A stretch of 64,000 nt of DNA from Chimonanthus salicifolius. Its lineage: Eukaryota; Streptophyta; Magnoliopsida; Laurales; Calycanthaceae. The translations under genes were made by a program, and so were the position numbers. The stretch's first letter is position 1. Each line of letters opens with the position of its first letter. The notes below the pieces were generated by a model. It saw only the letters and a list, made by a program, of their open reading frames with translations, had not been told where the DNA came from and did not search any database. The stretch covers positions 10,941,542-11,005,541 of the forward strand of contig CM023534.1 of NCBI GenBank assembly GCA_013350335.1. Reading direction: 5' to 3'. Shown here piece after piece: positions 1-12,200 of the stretch.

Positions 1-252
1 ACTATGATCAGGAGTAGATGTGAAGTCAGACAATGCATCATTGAAAACATCACCCTCCTCAAAATAAATTTTAGGCATGTCCATCTCAATGGGATCAGAA
101 CCAAAATAGCAAGTATCAGTGCCATCTGTCTCAACAGAACAGGCTAAATACTGTGGAGATGTAGATAAATGACCTTGCAATTCATCTATAATTTTAAGTG
201 AGTGCAGCTTCATCTTGATCGTCAGCTCACCACCCAAACTCACAAGGTTAAC
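1..252 (-). CDS. VPS13: VPS13 exon 26 (runs off the window)
   Basis: The exon begins after CATAG at 253 with VNLVSLGGELTIKMKLHSLK. It continues with DELQGHLSTSPQYLACSV and an acidic low-conservation stretch (EMDMPKIYFEEGD). The frame is open through base 1. The KLHSLKI.DELQ block is conserved in plant VPS13M1, and the acidic stretch is a family-typical variable loop. The true 3' end of the exon is outside the window. Confidence 0.88.
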
Positions 253-3200
253 CTATGATACAATATAGTTATGTATCACGACAAGTATCAAGAGGAAAAG
301 AATTACATATTAAACACAAAAATGTACAGCAAGAAACTGATTTATCACAAAAGGATTAACAGAATTAAAAATAAACTGAAGAAAGAGAGAATCATTTCCA
401 CATCACGACAAATTGTTCCAGAAACACATCCATACTCATTTGAATATCCTACCAATATCAGTCTGCTTCAAGGTGTCATAGTTTGGAAACAAGTACAGCA
501 TACATTATGGAGAATGCAATCTACCGTCTTGCAACGTCTCAGATATTTCACTTTCTGTGCAAAATCTGTGTCCTTGCAATAACAATGGGGTGTATTTACT
601 GTTGGCAACTTTTTCCGAATCAGTTGGGTCAATGGAATCAAATGAGGCTGAGTTAAGGCCAATTAGGAGAGCAATTCAGGTCTGGTCTAGTTTTAGAAGG
701 GGTTATCTCATTATCGAAAGTGACTCAACTAATGCCATCTCTTGGGCTAGCAATAGGAAATTCCCCCCGTGGAGGCCGGTGTGTGTGGCAAGGGACATTT
801 GGAGAATGTGTTGTTTGGGTGGCATCACGTTCACTCATACTCCTCGATCAGCAAATTGTGTTGCTGACTTCTTAGCAAAAGCTGGTGTTCACTACAAGCA
901 CTAGCTTCGGAATTTTTTCCACCGGTTTGATTTGGTAGCTAGGGGGTTGGGCACACTCTGTATGTGAAGTGGGTGATTTTGGGTGTATCTTGTATCCTTC
1001 CCTTAGTTTTTATTATTTGTTCCTTTTCTTTTTGTTTTTTGAGTATAATTCTCCTATACTCAGAACTTCTGTAATACTTTCATACTTTCTTATTCTATGA
1101 AATCTAATCGTCAATGTTTCAAAAAAAATGATTCTATTTCACGTTTTACATGTGTTTTTTTATTATAGGTAACTTGTGGCTGCCATGGATTGTAACATAC
1201 TCTCTTTCTTTTTCCGTCGCCTTGATTAGCTCCATATACTGTATATATTCATGTACCATCTCCAATTGGAAAAACAAGCAATACAAGTCAGAGAATTATC
1301 TCTCTTTTCTACCCTTTTCCTCCATTACTTACTTTCTTTTTTCCCTATTTTCATTTAACATGGTATCAGTCAGGAACGATCGCATTTGAATTCATGTGTG
1401 CTAATCTTCAACACCAGCCTTCTCGTACAGCAGTTTTCTTCTCTCAATTCATCTCTCCTCCAACAGCCAGGTTAGATTTTTTTCATGTTTACATCTTTGG
1501 GTCCGTATGACAGTTCCAACTTCTGCCCTTAGATCTACTGATTGGTTGTGGATTTGGACCAAATATCCCAATATATCACGTTTTTACCTCAAATTTTACC
1601 CATTAGGTTGGTTTTAGGGTTCGTTCACAGGTGGGGTTCAATTGACCTGTTTTGGATTTGACACCTATAGACCGAAAAAAAAAAAAACAAGTACACTCGG
1701 AGATGCCTTTAAATGCCAAAGTTGAGGACAGACTTTAGTTCCACCTCACTGTCTGCAGCACACTTGTATGCTTTAGTCGAAACAATCCAGACTTGTCAAG
1801 CCACCAAACCCTCTAAGTTTCTCATCAAGACAAATTAGACCATGATGGATAGACTAAGTAGAGAAACGAACACTGCTTCCTCATCACTTAAATTCCTTTA
1901 GAATCAGCACTGCATTGCATCCTTATCTGATGTGATCCCAAACATTACCAACGAGATATTAGTAAAAGTGATGGAGACTGAGTAAGATAGGACACCCTAT
2001 CGCTTGAGCGGAAGCACTGACACAACTCCAGTATTTTGGTTGTGTAAATCAAGAACCATGTACTTTAATGCAACCCGCAGAATTAAATGATATAACCCAA
2101 ATCAATTAAGCGTTGAAATTAATTGACACCTTAACTACAAGTGGATTTTCGAAAGAAACGTCTAAACAATTTTATCAAAACCCAACAGCCTAACTTGAAT
2201 TTCAATTCATGCAATCACTAAAATAAAGTTTGAAAACCATTTTGGTTTTGGGTTAAGCATGACCCCAAAGCACCCTAGGACTGAATGGAATAGATGGGTC
2301 AAGTTTGGGCCTGATAACAACGAACCTGTAGAGGCGAGTCAAACTCAGGTCTGTAGGACGGAATCAGACCTGTACTCAACACCCAGACTAGGTCAATCTG
2401 GCTTGAGCAACAAACAGGCCTGCCTTGCAAACGGCTTGTTACGGGACTGAGTTTGAGCAGTACTAAGGCTGGGTTTTAATTCCTAAAATCAGCCCCTAAT
2501 CAGATGTTAAACTGGTTTCAAAACTCTTTAAAATCAGTCTCCAATTACTGTCAAGCTCCAGGAAGAAAAGAACCTAACTCTTAGTTTTAAATTCCCAGTT
2601 TAACCAACGCTAATCTCTTTGATTCAATTAAGTTCCAAAACTTAAACGAGTTTGGCATACCTGGTTCTGAATAATCTGCTTGGAGAAGGACCAAATCGAG
2701 CAAGGTCAGTAGATCCAAACGGACACTGCAGAATATGGCGAACAGACCACGGGTCTGAAGCTTGAGCACAACTTGCCTGATTCTAGCCTTGTGTCTCAAA
2801 TGGTCCAACAAGACCCAGTTTCCTGTGTTGAAGACGAACAAACTGCTGCAGTCCCTACAAGGATTATACTGGCTGCAGTTGCCGCTGGGCTTACATAATC
2901 CAAGCAGGGTGTTGAACTCTTGACCAGACACCACCTCTTGGTTCTGGCGAAGGGGAACAGGGTAATCTCGAATCACCCAGACGTCCCTGGTTTAAGGAGG
3001 CAGGATTCAACTACTCTCCATCATCCCTGACTGATCAGGATTTAGCAACAGCTGCATGCTTGCTCGCCTTGCACTTGGTTCACAAGTGTCAATGCTGACG
3101 ACTATGGTGGAAAAAAACTAAATTTTATTCATGATAGTCTGCTCAAATCCTCTGATTGCAAGCCTTTAAATAAATAGAAAAAACAACCGGCTGCAATTAC

Positions 3201-6200
3201 ATGGAGTCAACCCTCCATATTTCTAAAATTGAAAAAAGCTGATTCCTAAATTAGTCACAACACCTATAGTTGGAAATAAACTAAATTAGGTAATGTCCAA
3301 CCGATGGAAAGCGTAATCCCAGCTTAACTAGGACTTTACACAAACGACAGAGATAATTGCCTTCGCTAATTCAGGCAACACTAATTCAGGCATATGTGAT
3401 GCGTGTAAATCTCAATGGGCCAATGGGCCTGCTATGTTGGGCCCAGGCTTGGGCCTGTTCTTGCTTTTGGCTCCGTCAGGCTTGCACGACCATGCTCTTG
3501 GATCTGGGTGCTCTTGGATCTGGGCCTGGATCAAAAATAAAATTTTGATCAAGTCCACCAATGTCCGCATCAAAAAGGATAACCATTACACCATCAGCCA
3601 TTCCAATCTCAGCCTCGTGCCTACTTACCTCTCTGTGTTTACTTCAATATATCTATAGTTACTTCGCCAATACTATAAATATTAGGCTATATGAAACAAA
3701 TCAAAATGCAAAGTATACAATACAATTTTAGGGGTCATGCAATAACATGTTACATCAGAACATAAAATGACAGAAATAAACCTGTACAAGGTTCTCACCT
3801 GCATAAGCAACCTAGAAATACAATTAAAAAAATAAAGAGGAATCAATAAGAATCAAACAAGCCAACAACCTTTGCCCCTCCTGCAAGGAGCTCTAGTATT
3901 AGTGTCTCTCTCATTGTTTCATGTTTTCCTTCTCCCGTCTGCAAAGCAAAAAAAATGGAAAAAACAAAAAAGGCATGTTAGACAACAGCTATTACCATCC
4001 ACAGATGAAAATAACAACAACAACAATAATAAAAGGATTGTGACATCTACAACCATAAACAAAATCATAAAAATACCAACCAAAACATTACAAGATACAA
4101 CACATAATTCTCCACACACATTAATATAAACTAGAGAAAGGATTGATCTAGCAAGGCAGTGCATCCCAAACAAAAATACATATGCACACACACACCTATC
4201 ATCTCACACCCAGCTGTTGTTAGGTTAGTAACTACCTGCTACACTGTAAGAAAACAGACAGACACAAGTGCATATATAACAAAAAGACCGAACCGCCCCC
4301 CCCCCCCCCCCCCACAAAAAAAAAAAACACACCCCCCAAAAAGGGATAAAAACCTCACTCCTCACAATGCTACCCCCACTCATCCAGGTTCTAGCATCAC
4401 TCCACCTGTTGCCAACAGGATCACCTCATTGTTGCTTACTGCAGAATAAGTACAAACTGGTTTTTGAAAAGATATGTACAAATTGGTACTTGTTAATGCA
4501 CCACTTAATTCTTGAACCAAGTGAAGGAATTCCCACGTACAACTTGCCCCTAGCGCAATAAATTCTATCAAGTCAACTAAAGGCTCTTGATTTACCAGGT
4601 GTAATTGATTTTTTTCCTTATTTGTCGTCTTGATTGGCTCACCGTATTCTATATATAATGTGTAATATAGAGAATTAATCCCTCTTTTGTCCCTTGTTTT
4701 CATTATTTTCTTCCCTTTCTACAATTTTCCTCTCAACCGACAAAACCCAGTTTCGTATTATAATGATGAAGGGACATTATCTCAAAATCTAAAACAAGCC
4801 TACTAGATGTCCAAATAGACCAAAAACCCATATAGACCAATAGGAACACCTATGCAATCATTAGGATCCACCTACAAACCATATAAAATTTATAGAGGGT
4901 TTTTGTTCTTCTTGGATTTAATTAGGTAACAAACCAATTTTTGGCTAATTAGACCTTTCAAGGGTCTCTAATAAGATATGGCTCATAGCATGATCAAGTC
5001 ACCAATGTCAACTCCACCATTACTTAAATAAAATATTACAAAAGAAAAGTGTGGTTGGGTACGATTAACATTAGAGAAATCAATTGAACTCCTCTAAGTA
5101 AAATGGTAATTGAGGTATTGAGACGATGACGATCATGATGATGCTAAGTCTACATTTATTGTTCAAACATAGTTCACCAACCCAATGTGTCAACTAGGAA
5201 CCTAGGCAAGTCTACCTATCCTAGTCTCAGTTGCATATGGGACTGACCAGTCAAGTAAACTCACATAATGCAAGTCTTGGATAAAAATCATTGGATTCAG
5301 GTTGCCTACCTCATGACTTGCTCCACTCGTCCAAGTCTAAGTTAGTCAACAGGACAACCTACAGGCTTTTTCCAACATTTTATTGAAAAGAAAAAGTTCT
5401 TGAGAAAAACTTACAGATAGAGGTCTCATGTAAGTGCAATCATATTCATGGTGTTGCGGGTGTTGACTTTTTTTTACCTACAAACTATTGATTTATGACT
5501 TTATGTTTGTTGATGTATTGATATTCTGATTTAACTCTTTGGGTTGATTTTATTTCCTTTTCGAGTATTTGGAATTTATGTTGATATTTTCAAGAAGATA
5601 TGCACTTCTTTAGAAATTTGACATTTTTTTGGCCAGGACCAAATGGGGACATGTCCTCACATAAAGATTCGAGGACTTCCATGTGATGGTTGAATGTTCT
5701 TTGCTTGAAAAGGATGCCCAAAATAATCAGTTAAATCAAGCCATTTTTTAAGGTCCCAAATATTCAATTTATCCAATGGTGAAATTTATTGGCTTAGGTC
5801 AATGGGTTGTTTAACCCATATTGGAGTCAAATTGGGTAAGGATCCAATTCAAAAGGGAAGGAAGAGGAGGGGTGTGAATGGGGCTAAGTGGACCCCATTC
5901 GCTCATGGTCCTCAAATCTCTATTTGAAGACTACAGCCAAGTTGAGCCTGGTTATAATTTTCTATATTGAAACAATTATAAATGTGATTTTTTAATAAAA
6001 ATTTGAATCTATAAATCTTATTTTTTGTGAAACTATCTACAAATGTATATTTATAATTATAATAAAAATGACTAAAATTAATATAAACATTTGATTATAA
6101 ATATTTTGTATCAGAGACTTCCTATTTTCCTTCGAATCAATAATTTTTTTTGTTATCATTTCATATATATATTTAAAATCAATTGACTAGCTTGCTTGAT

Positions 6201-9200
6201 TGATAGAATAGGTTTTTTTGTTGAACCCTAGTCCTTGTTCAACTCAGCAAACTATGGTTTGAAAGCATGGAAAATGGATGGAGAATGGAAGTAGAATCAA
6301 CTAGTATAAGTTGTCAAATATGAGTACACTACACTAAAATTGGGACCTTTTAGGTCTAGTATTTTCTAGAGGTGTTAATTTACAGTTCTGACATGTATTA
6401 TAGATTGTTTTCTAAAATAATTATGGGGTAAGGTCTCTAAGAAATCTTTGATGAGTCAGTTGTATAGGACTCTAATCAATAAGCATGAATTCAAAAGAAT
6501 CTCTTGAGCTCTTATTTCTCTTTCTTTTAGTATTTCTAAGGGAAGGAGGGAAAGCCTATGCCTTGACCTTCCATACATCTTTATATTAGTCAGAGGACTC
6601 GAATGTTCGTTTATTGGGTCTAAGTTAGATTTGTATGAGTAATATTGACATGTTGGCTCATTTCAACCATGCTATTGTTGCAATTATTTACATGATAGAA
6701 GTCAACATGTTCTGCGTTCTCTCAGCCAAATCTTGCTAAATGCAAGCATTATTTTTCAAATATCTTTGCCCGTACTTAGATGTGGCAAAAAATTACATAA
6801 CCTTGGGTTGATCCTTGTTGTTGTTGGACTCCAGTTGAACAGGAGATGCTACAAAGAAGGTCATTAAAAAATTTAAAAAAAAAAAAATCTTGGGTCTTGT
6901 TATATGACTCTTCTGACTTACTAGTGATCACTCCAATACAATATCTTGAGTCATTTAAGCAGAGAATATACCTTGCATTGCAAGAGAGATGAGAAACATA
7001 CTCTCCGACCCAAGGCTGTGAAGGGATAAAAGAACACATGAATTAACATACGAATGTAAATTCCTAGGGTTCATCTTAACCTTTTTGTTATACGTTATAT
7101 TAATGTTCTTGTAAATTCCCAAGTGGATTAAATTTCAGTTACACACAAAAACACAAACAAAATATATGCATTTATTTTTAGAAAGGGCATTAATATGCAC
7201 ACATACAACTATCTTACCTTTCCATATATCAGAAGCTTTGTTTCTAGCAATGCTCCATGTAAAACAAGGTCTGCAGCTTCATTAGTAACCCTAGGACCAC
7301 CAAATTCAGCAACATTACCACTTGACTTCTTCAAGTATATCCAGGGTTGGAGGAGCCTACAGCAAACAATTAGCAAAAAATAAGAAGTTTCTCAATTACA
7401 GATACAAATCAAAAAGAACGGAAATTCATTAAAAGAAAAGAGGAACAATTGCAAAGAAAAGGGTCTACAAGTTTTAGACCACAAAAGCCGAAGAAACAAC
7501 GAAAAATAGAAAAAGAAAAATAATGGAGGAACAATAAGAAACAAATGATTAAGAATGATACCGAAGCTCTATATGTTGTCCGGGTAAGTTCTTTGAGCCA
7601 CATAGACTTCTCCTCATCATCTCGAAACTCTATGATCAAGGTGTTAGAAGACTCCAAAGCCTAAAGTTATTAAACAAAAATTAGGAACTTCTTTGTTAAG
7701 AGACTTCATACCTGAAATTTGAAGGGTTGAATAGAAGTGCAAAAACAGCTCATATGACCATAATCAAACATGAGAATACACCAATCCACATATAATTGAC
7801 ACTTGACACCACTAGAAAACAATTAATTCTGTGACATTTTCAGCGCTCAGATATTACAAAATATTCAACTTTGCGTACAGGGTTTTCCAGAATCAAAAAC
7901 TTCTTTAGGAATAGGTTTCTTCATGCAATGTCGCCAGGATCAACTAGAAAGAACTGGTAACATCATTCAAAAAAATAACAAGAAAGAATTGGCAATGCTC
8001 CACCAAACATCTTTTATTTTTTTGACAACGAAGAACCCCAAGACCCCACCTCCCCGAGTACGAGAGCGATGGGTAAAACTCCAGATGCACACAGGCCCTC
8101 GCAAGCCACGAGCATTGGGTTACTACAAGACTCGAACCTAGGACTTCTGGTTCCTAAGCCAAAATGTCTACCAATTGAGCTATCTCATGCAGGGTCAACT
8201 TCAAAGATTACTGACAAAATTAATTCAAACTTATTCCACTAGCATGGAGCATAAAATGCCTTCAATTTCCTAGTGTTATAATCTGACTAATTCAAACTCA
8301 CAACACCATACATATCAAAAGGAACATATTCGGTAGTATCCCTGACAACATATAGGAGCCTCCATGGAGGCCTCTTCTTACCCAATGCCCATGCAATGGC
8401 ATCGGATGATTCTTTTTCATCAATGAGTTTCCTCTCCCCCCTTCCTCCGCACAAAGAAATCGCTTGTTCGATTGCTAACATTTCATCCTCATTAAAAACC
8501 CTAGATTCTACAACCTAAAGAAGGAGAAGAGCAGACCCCCAAATCAATGTGAAGCACCCCTCCTATTCCATTTAATCCAGGATTTCCCCTAGCAGCACCA
8601 TCTACATCAAATTTCACAAATCCCTCCTTAAGTGGGGACCGTCGCTAAATAGGATTGGCTTTAGCCTTCCCACCCTTCAAGCAATCAGACCAAGTCCTGA
8701 AGAGGCCATTGACACCCACACCCTCAATTTCCTTAAAGCTCAAAAACCCAAAAGATAAGCAGCAGCCTAGGTTCCTCAAATAGGTTACTTTTTAGAAACC
8801 ATTTTTCCTATAATAAGTCTCTTTTTTGAAGTTCTTATTATAGCTAGAAACTATTACATTTTTTAACATGAAATAACTGTTAGGATATGTGGCACAATTC
8901 ATGTCTCCTAATTCGATCGGGAATCTACCTCTATTGCATGTTGGAAAAGAAGATTCGTTATAACCAGAACTAGTCTGGCTTGAGATGGCGTGAATTGAAC
9001 TTCTCTATCCTAAGTGAGGTAATTGTCTAATGAGACAATATAGGAATTGCTATACTGAGACTTGCGGCAACTTAGAAGGAAACTGGATGGATTTCCTTAT
9101 CAATAGTAAGGCAACTTTCCTAATGACACTAGGACAAAGGATCGTCTGACTGGTTTATAAAAGATGGAACTCACCAACGTGAGTGGATGTGGAATCCCGT

Positions 9201-12200
9201 GTGGACACCGAGAGAGGGAGAGCAAAAATACGGCCTTTGGCCGTGGGCCTCTAATGGCCACATGGAGTGGTCCAATGCAGTGGTGGCAATAGAGGTTTGC
9301 TCTCAACGGTGAAGATCCATGGAAGGAGCCGCAGATCTGATACTATCTGGAGGACAACTCGATGGCAGGAGAGGGGCGGAAGCAATAGTGCAGTACCGCT
9401 GCAGATCTGGGTTTTCAGATCTGTGAGTGACAGCCAGCAGAAGTACGGCTGGAAAGACGAAACCCCTTCGCCAGAACAGAAGTGTAGATCTGTGTGTGTA
9501 GGACACACCATCATCGGAGACGCTCGCGTTTGAGAAGCATATCGGGAGTTGCTCGTAGGACGCAGGAAGCGTAGAGAGAGGAACACAGAAGTTGGGTTCA
9601 CTATTTTGGGTATAAGAGAGATTCACATCAACTGAAAGGTGACGTCGGTGTGTCTTATACAGGGGTGTACAAGGGGCTCAGGACTTCGAGTTTGGGCTCT
9701 AGACTCAAGGGAGTCATTAATATTGTATATGTATATTCTTTCTCACATAGTGAATATTTTATCGCTCCGTGGATGTAAGCCAGGTGGGCCGAACCACGTT
9801 AAAATATTGTGTTATGCTATGTCTTTATTTCCGTTCGATTTTTCTTGTTTCCGCGCGTAACGCTAACAATAACTGTTAGTTATAATTAATTATGGGCTCT
9901 TAATTATTAGATAATATACTTGTGTATATATATAATACATGCTTATATAATGTGCTTGGAAGCTCAATTGCTAACACAGTTTGGTGCTTTGGATAAGTAG
10001 TACTTTATTTTGTTCACATCAATGCAATAAAGACAAAAATCCATGAATCTAAACATATTTTTAAGTATCTAAATAAATGCACCTAGCAAAATAAGGCACG
10101 CACCTAGACATGCGCCTTGTGCCTAGGGCTCCAAGACCCTTTGGTGCCTTTTTTACACCTTATGCCTTGACTTTATGAACATATATATGTCAATGATCAG
10201 CCATACAGACCATGACAAGTGCTTGCAATGGAAGTTCCATGTGGGGCCCACCAATGATCCAAAGAGTGGGTCGACTAGAGATGTATATACTTACCATGGT
10301 GCCTTAAAAATAAGCTTGATTAATTGATGTTAGGTATGGTTATTAAGGCTTCAATTTATTTTTTTTGAGCGCTAACAATATGAGTTATATAAATATAATA
10401 GTGAAGTACATATACATCAAATGTAAGAGGTCTAGAAGGAAGAGACCAAAGAGAATAAAGAAGAAAAGAAAAGAAAAGGTACAGCAACAAAAACACCATA
10501 TATCGAATACGATCATCCTGTCCACATCCTTGCTATAGACCGTCCAATCTCACAGAAGGAACACACCTGAAATTGAGTTGTCTAATCCAAACTTTGCAAA
10601 GAAATCCGCCACACCATTAGTTGTGCGGCTGACTTGGGCAAATGTGACATTGAGTCCCAAAGCTAAAGCCTAGTCTCCCTAACTGTGGTGATCAGCTTTC
10701 AGAGAGGTCACTTTAGCCCTTTAGTCCATTTAATTGCATTTGTCGAGTCCCCTTCTATCATTAATTTACCATGCTCATAGATCTTCTAGATGGTTAAAGT
10801 TCCTAATATTAAGAAGTTTTGCCTCATTTGAATCCCTATTCCCCACCGACTCTGCGTAAACTGAGGATATAAGTCCGTTATGATTCCGAAGAACCCCTCC
10901 AATCCCTGTTGGTCCCGGTTTTCCCATTAAAACCCTATCTACATTGAATTTCATGACATTTTGTTGGGGAGGGTTCCATATGACTAACATTCTCAACTTC
11001 TTATGGGTTCCACTCATACAACCTTTTCCACGACGAAAGGAAATCAACAAGTTATACCCCCTTGAACTCATTACCCAAGAGAAGCCACACAAATAGCCTC
11101 AATTTGGCCCTCTAAAAAAGCTCACTACCCTCAATCGACTTCGTTCGAAGACACTACAGTTTTTCTCTTTCCAAAGGGTTCACAAGACAACGGCTAGCAT
11201 CGTGCTCCAGGCTACCTTCATCTCAGGTCTAAGTCTGGAGAGGGACCACGAACCCACATGCCCTACACAGGTTTTATCGAAGACCCATGAAACATCCAAT
11301 AAGTTTAGCGAAATCTGACCATAGGCTCCTAGCAACAGGACAATAAACAAACAAATGATCTAGATCTTCCTCCGAGGAACCGCAAAGGGAACAACTCAGG
11401 TCATCCTCTGATCCCATCAGTCCTCTCCTTTTGATTTGTAAGAACCTTTCCGTTAAGCGCACACCATAGAAAAGTTTGAACCCTTGGCGGAGCTAAACCT
11501 TTCCATGCTAAACTAGAAAGGGGATCACCACTAGGATGTTGTGGAAGGTACAACTCAACCATGGTCTTAACCGAATAGATCCTAGAGGAGTCGCTTGTCC
11601 AAACTAGTTCATCCTCATCCTCTAGAGACAAAGGAAATTCCCTAAGTTGGGATAACAAATGTTCCCTACTTCCACTCTCAAAAGAGCACAACTCTCACCT
11701 AGAATCAAGGTCCCAAAAAAAGTGGTTTTCCTTAACATTATAACAATCATGTACTAAGGCCTATTTGTTCATAGATATTCTAATAGCCTAGGATAAATAT
11801 CCTTTAGCGGCCTCTCCCCCCACCACAGATTGTTCAAAAAAGAGTTTTGTCCACCTTACCAACCAGTGATCTGAGTTTGCCTTTATACATGTTTCCCACC
11901 ACTGATCGGCCTCTACCAAAACTACACCAAGCCTTAAGTATTGGGGATCCAGTCCTTTCAGTGTTTTCACCCAAAGCCCATCTGCTGCTATCCTCTAACC
12001 GTATCTAGCAGTCAAAACTCTAACCCACAGGGCTTCCCTTTCTCTCCCTAAACGCCAACAAGTCTACATTCACCCAAAATCCATGACATTTCCAAGAACA
12101 AGGACTGTGTCAACCAGGTAAAATTTTAGACACATCTTATTTACAGATAAGCTTGCTGATTTGTTTTACAAAGAAATTAATTAGGATTCCAAAATTCTCT

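Noticed and set aside
4296..4313. Poly-C run as a sequencing gap or functional i-motif
   Set aside because: Only a homopolymer; nothing supports function, though its length may be an assembly estimate.
8130..8192. tRNA gene (A-box and B-box words)
   Set aside because: The tRNA fold is not intact and an A-tailed body follows; it is a SINE head. The same applies at 25590, 35000, 45510 and 46610.
9100..9860. Several ORFs on both strands around 9100-9860
   Set aside because: All lie inside the Copia solo LTR.
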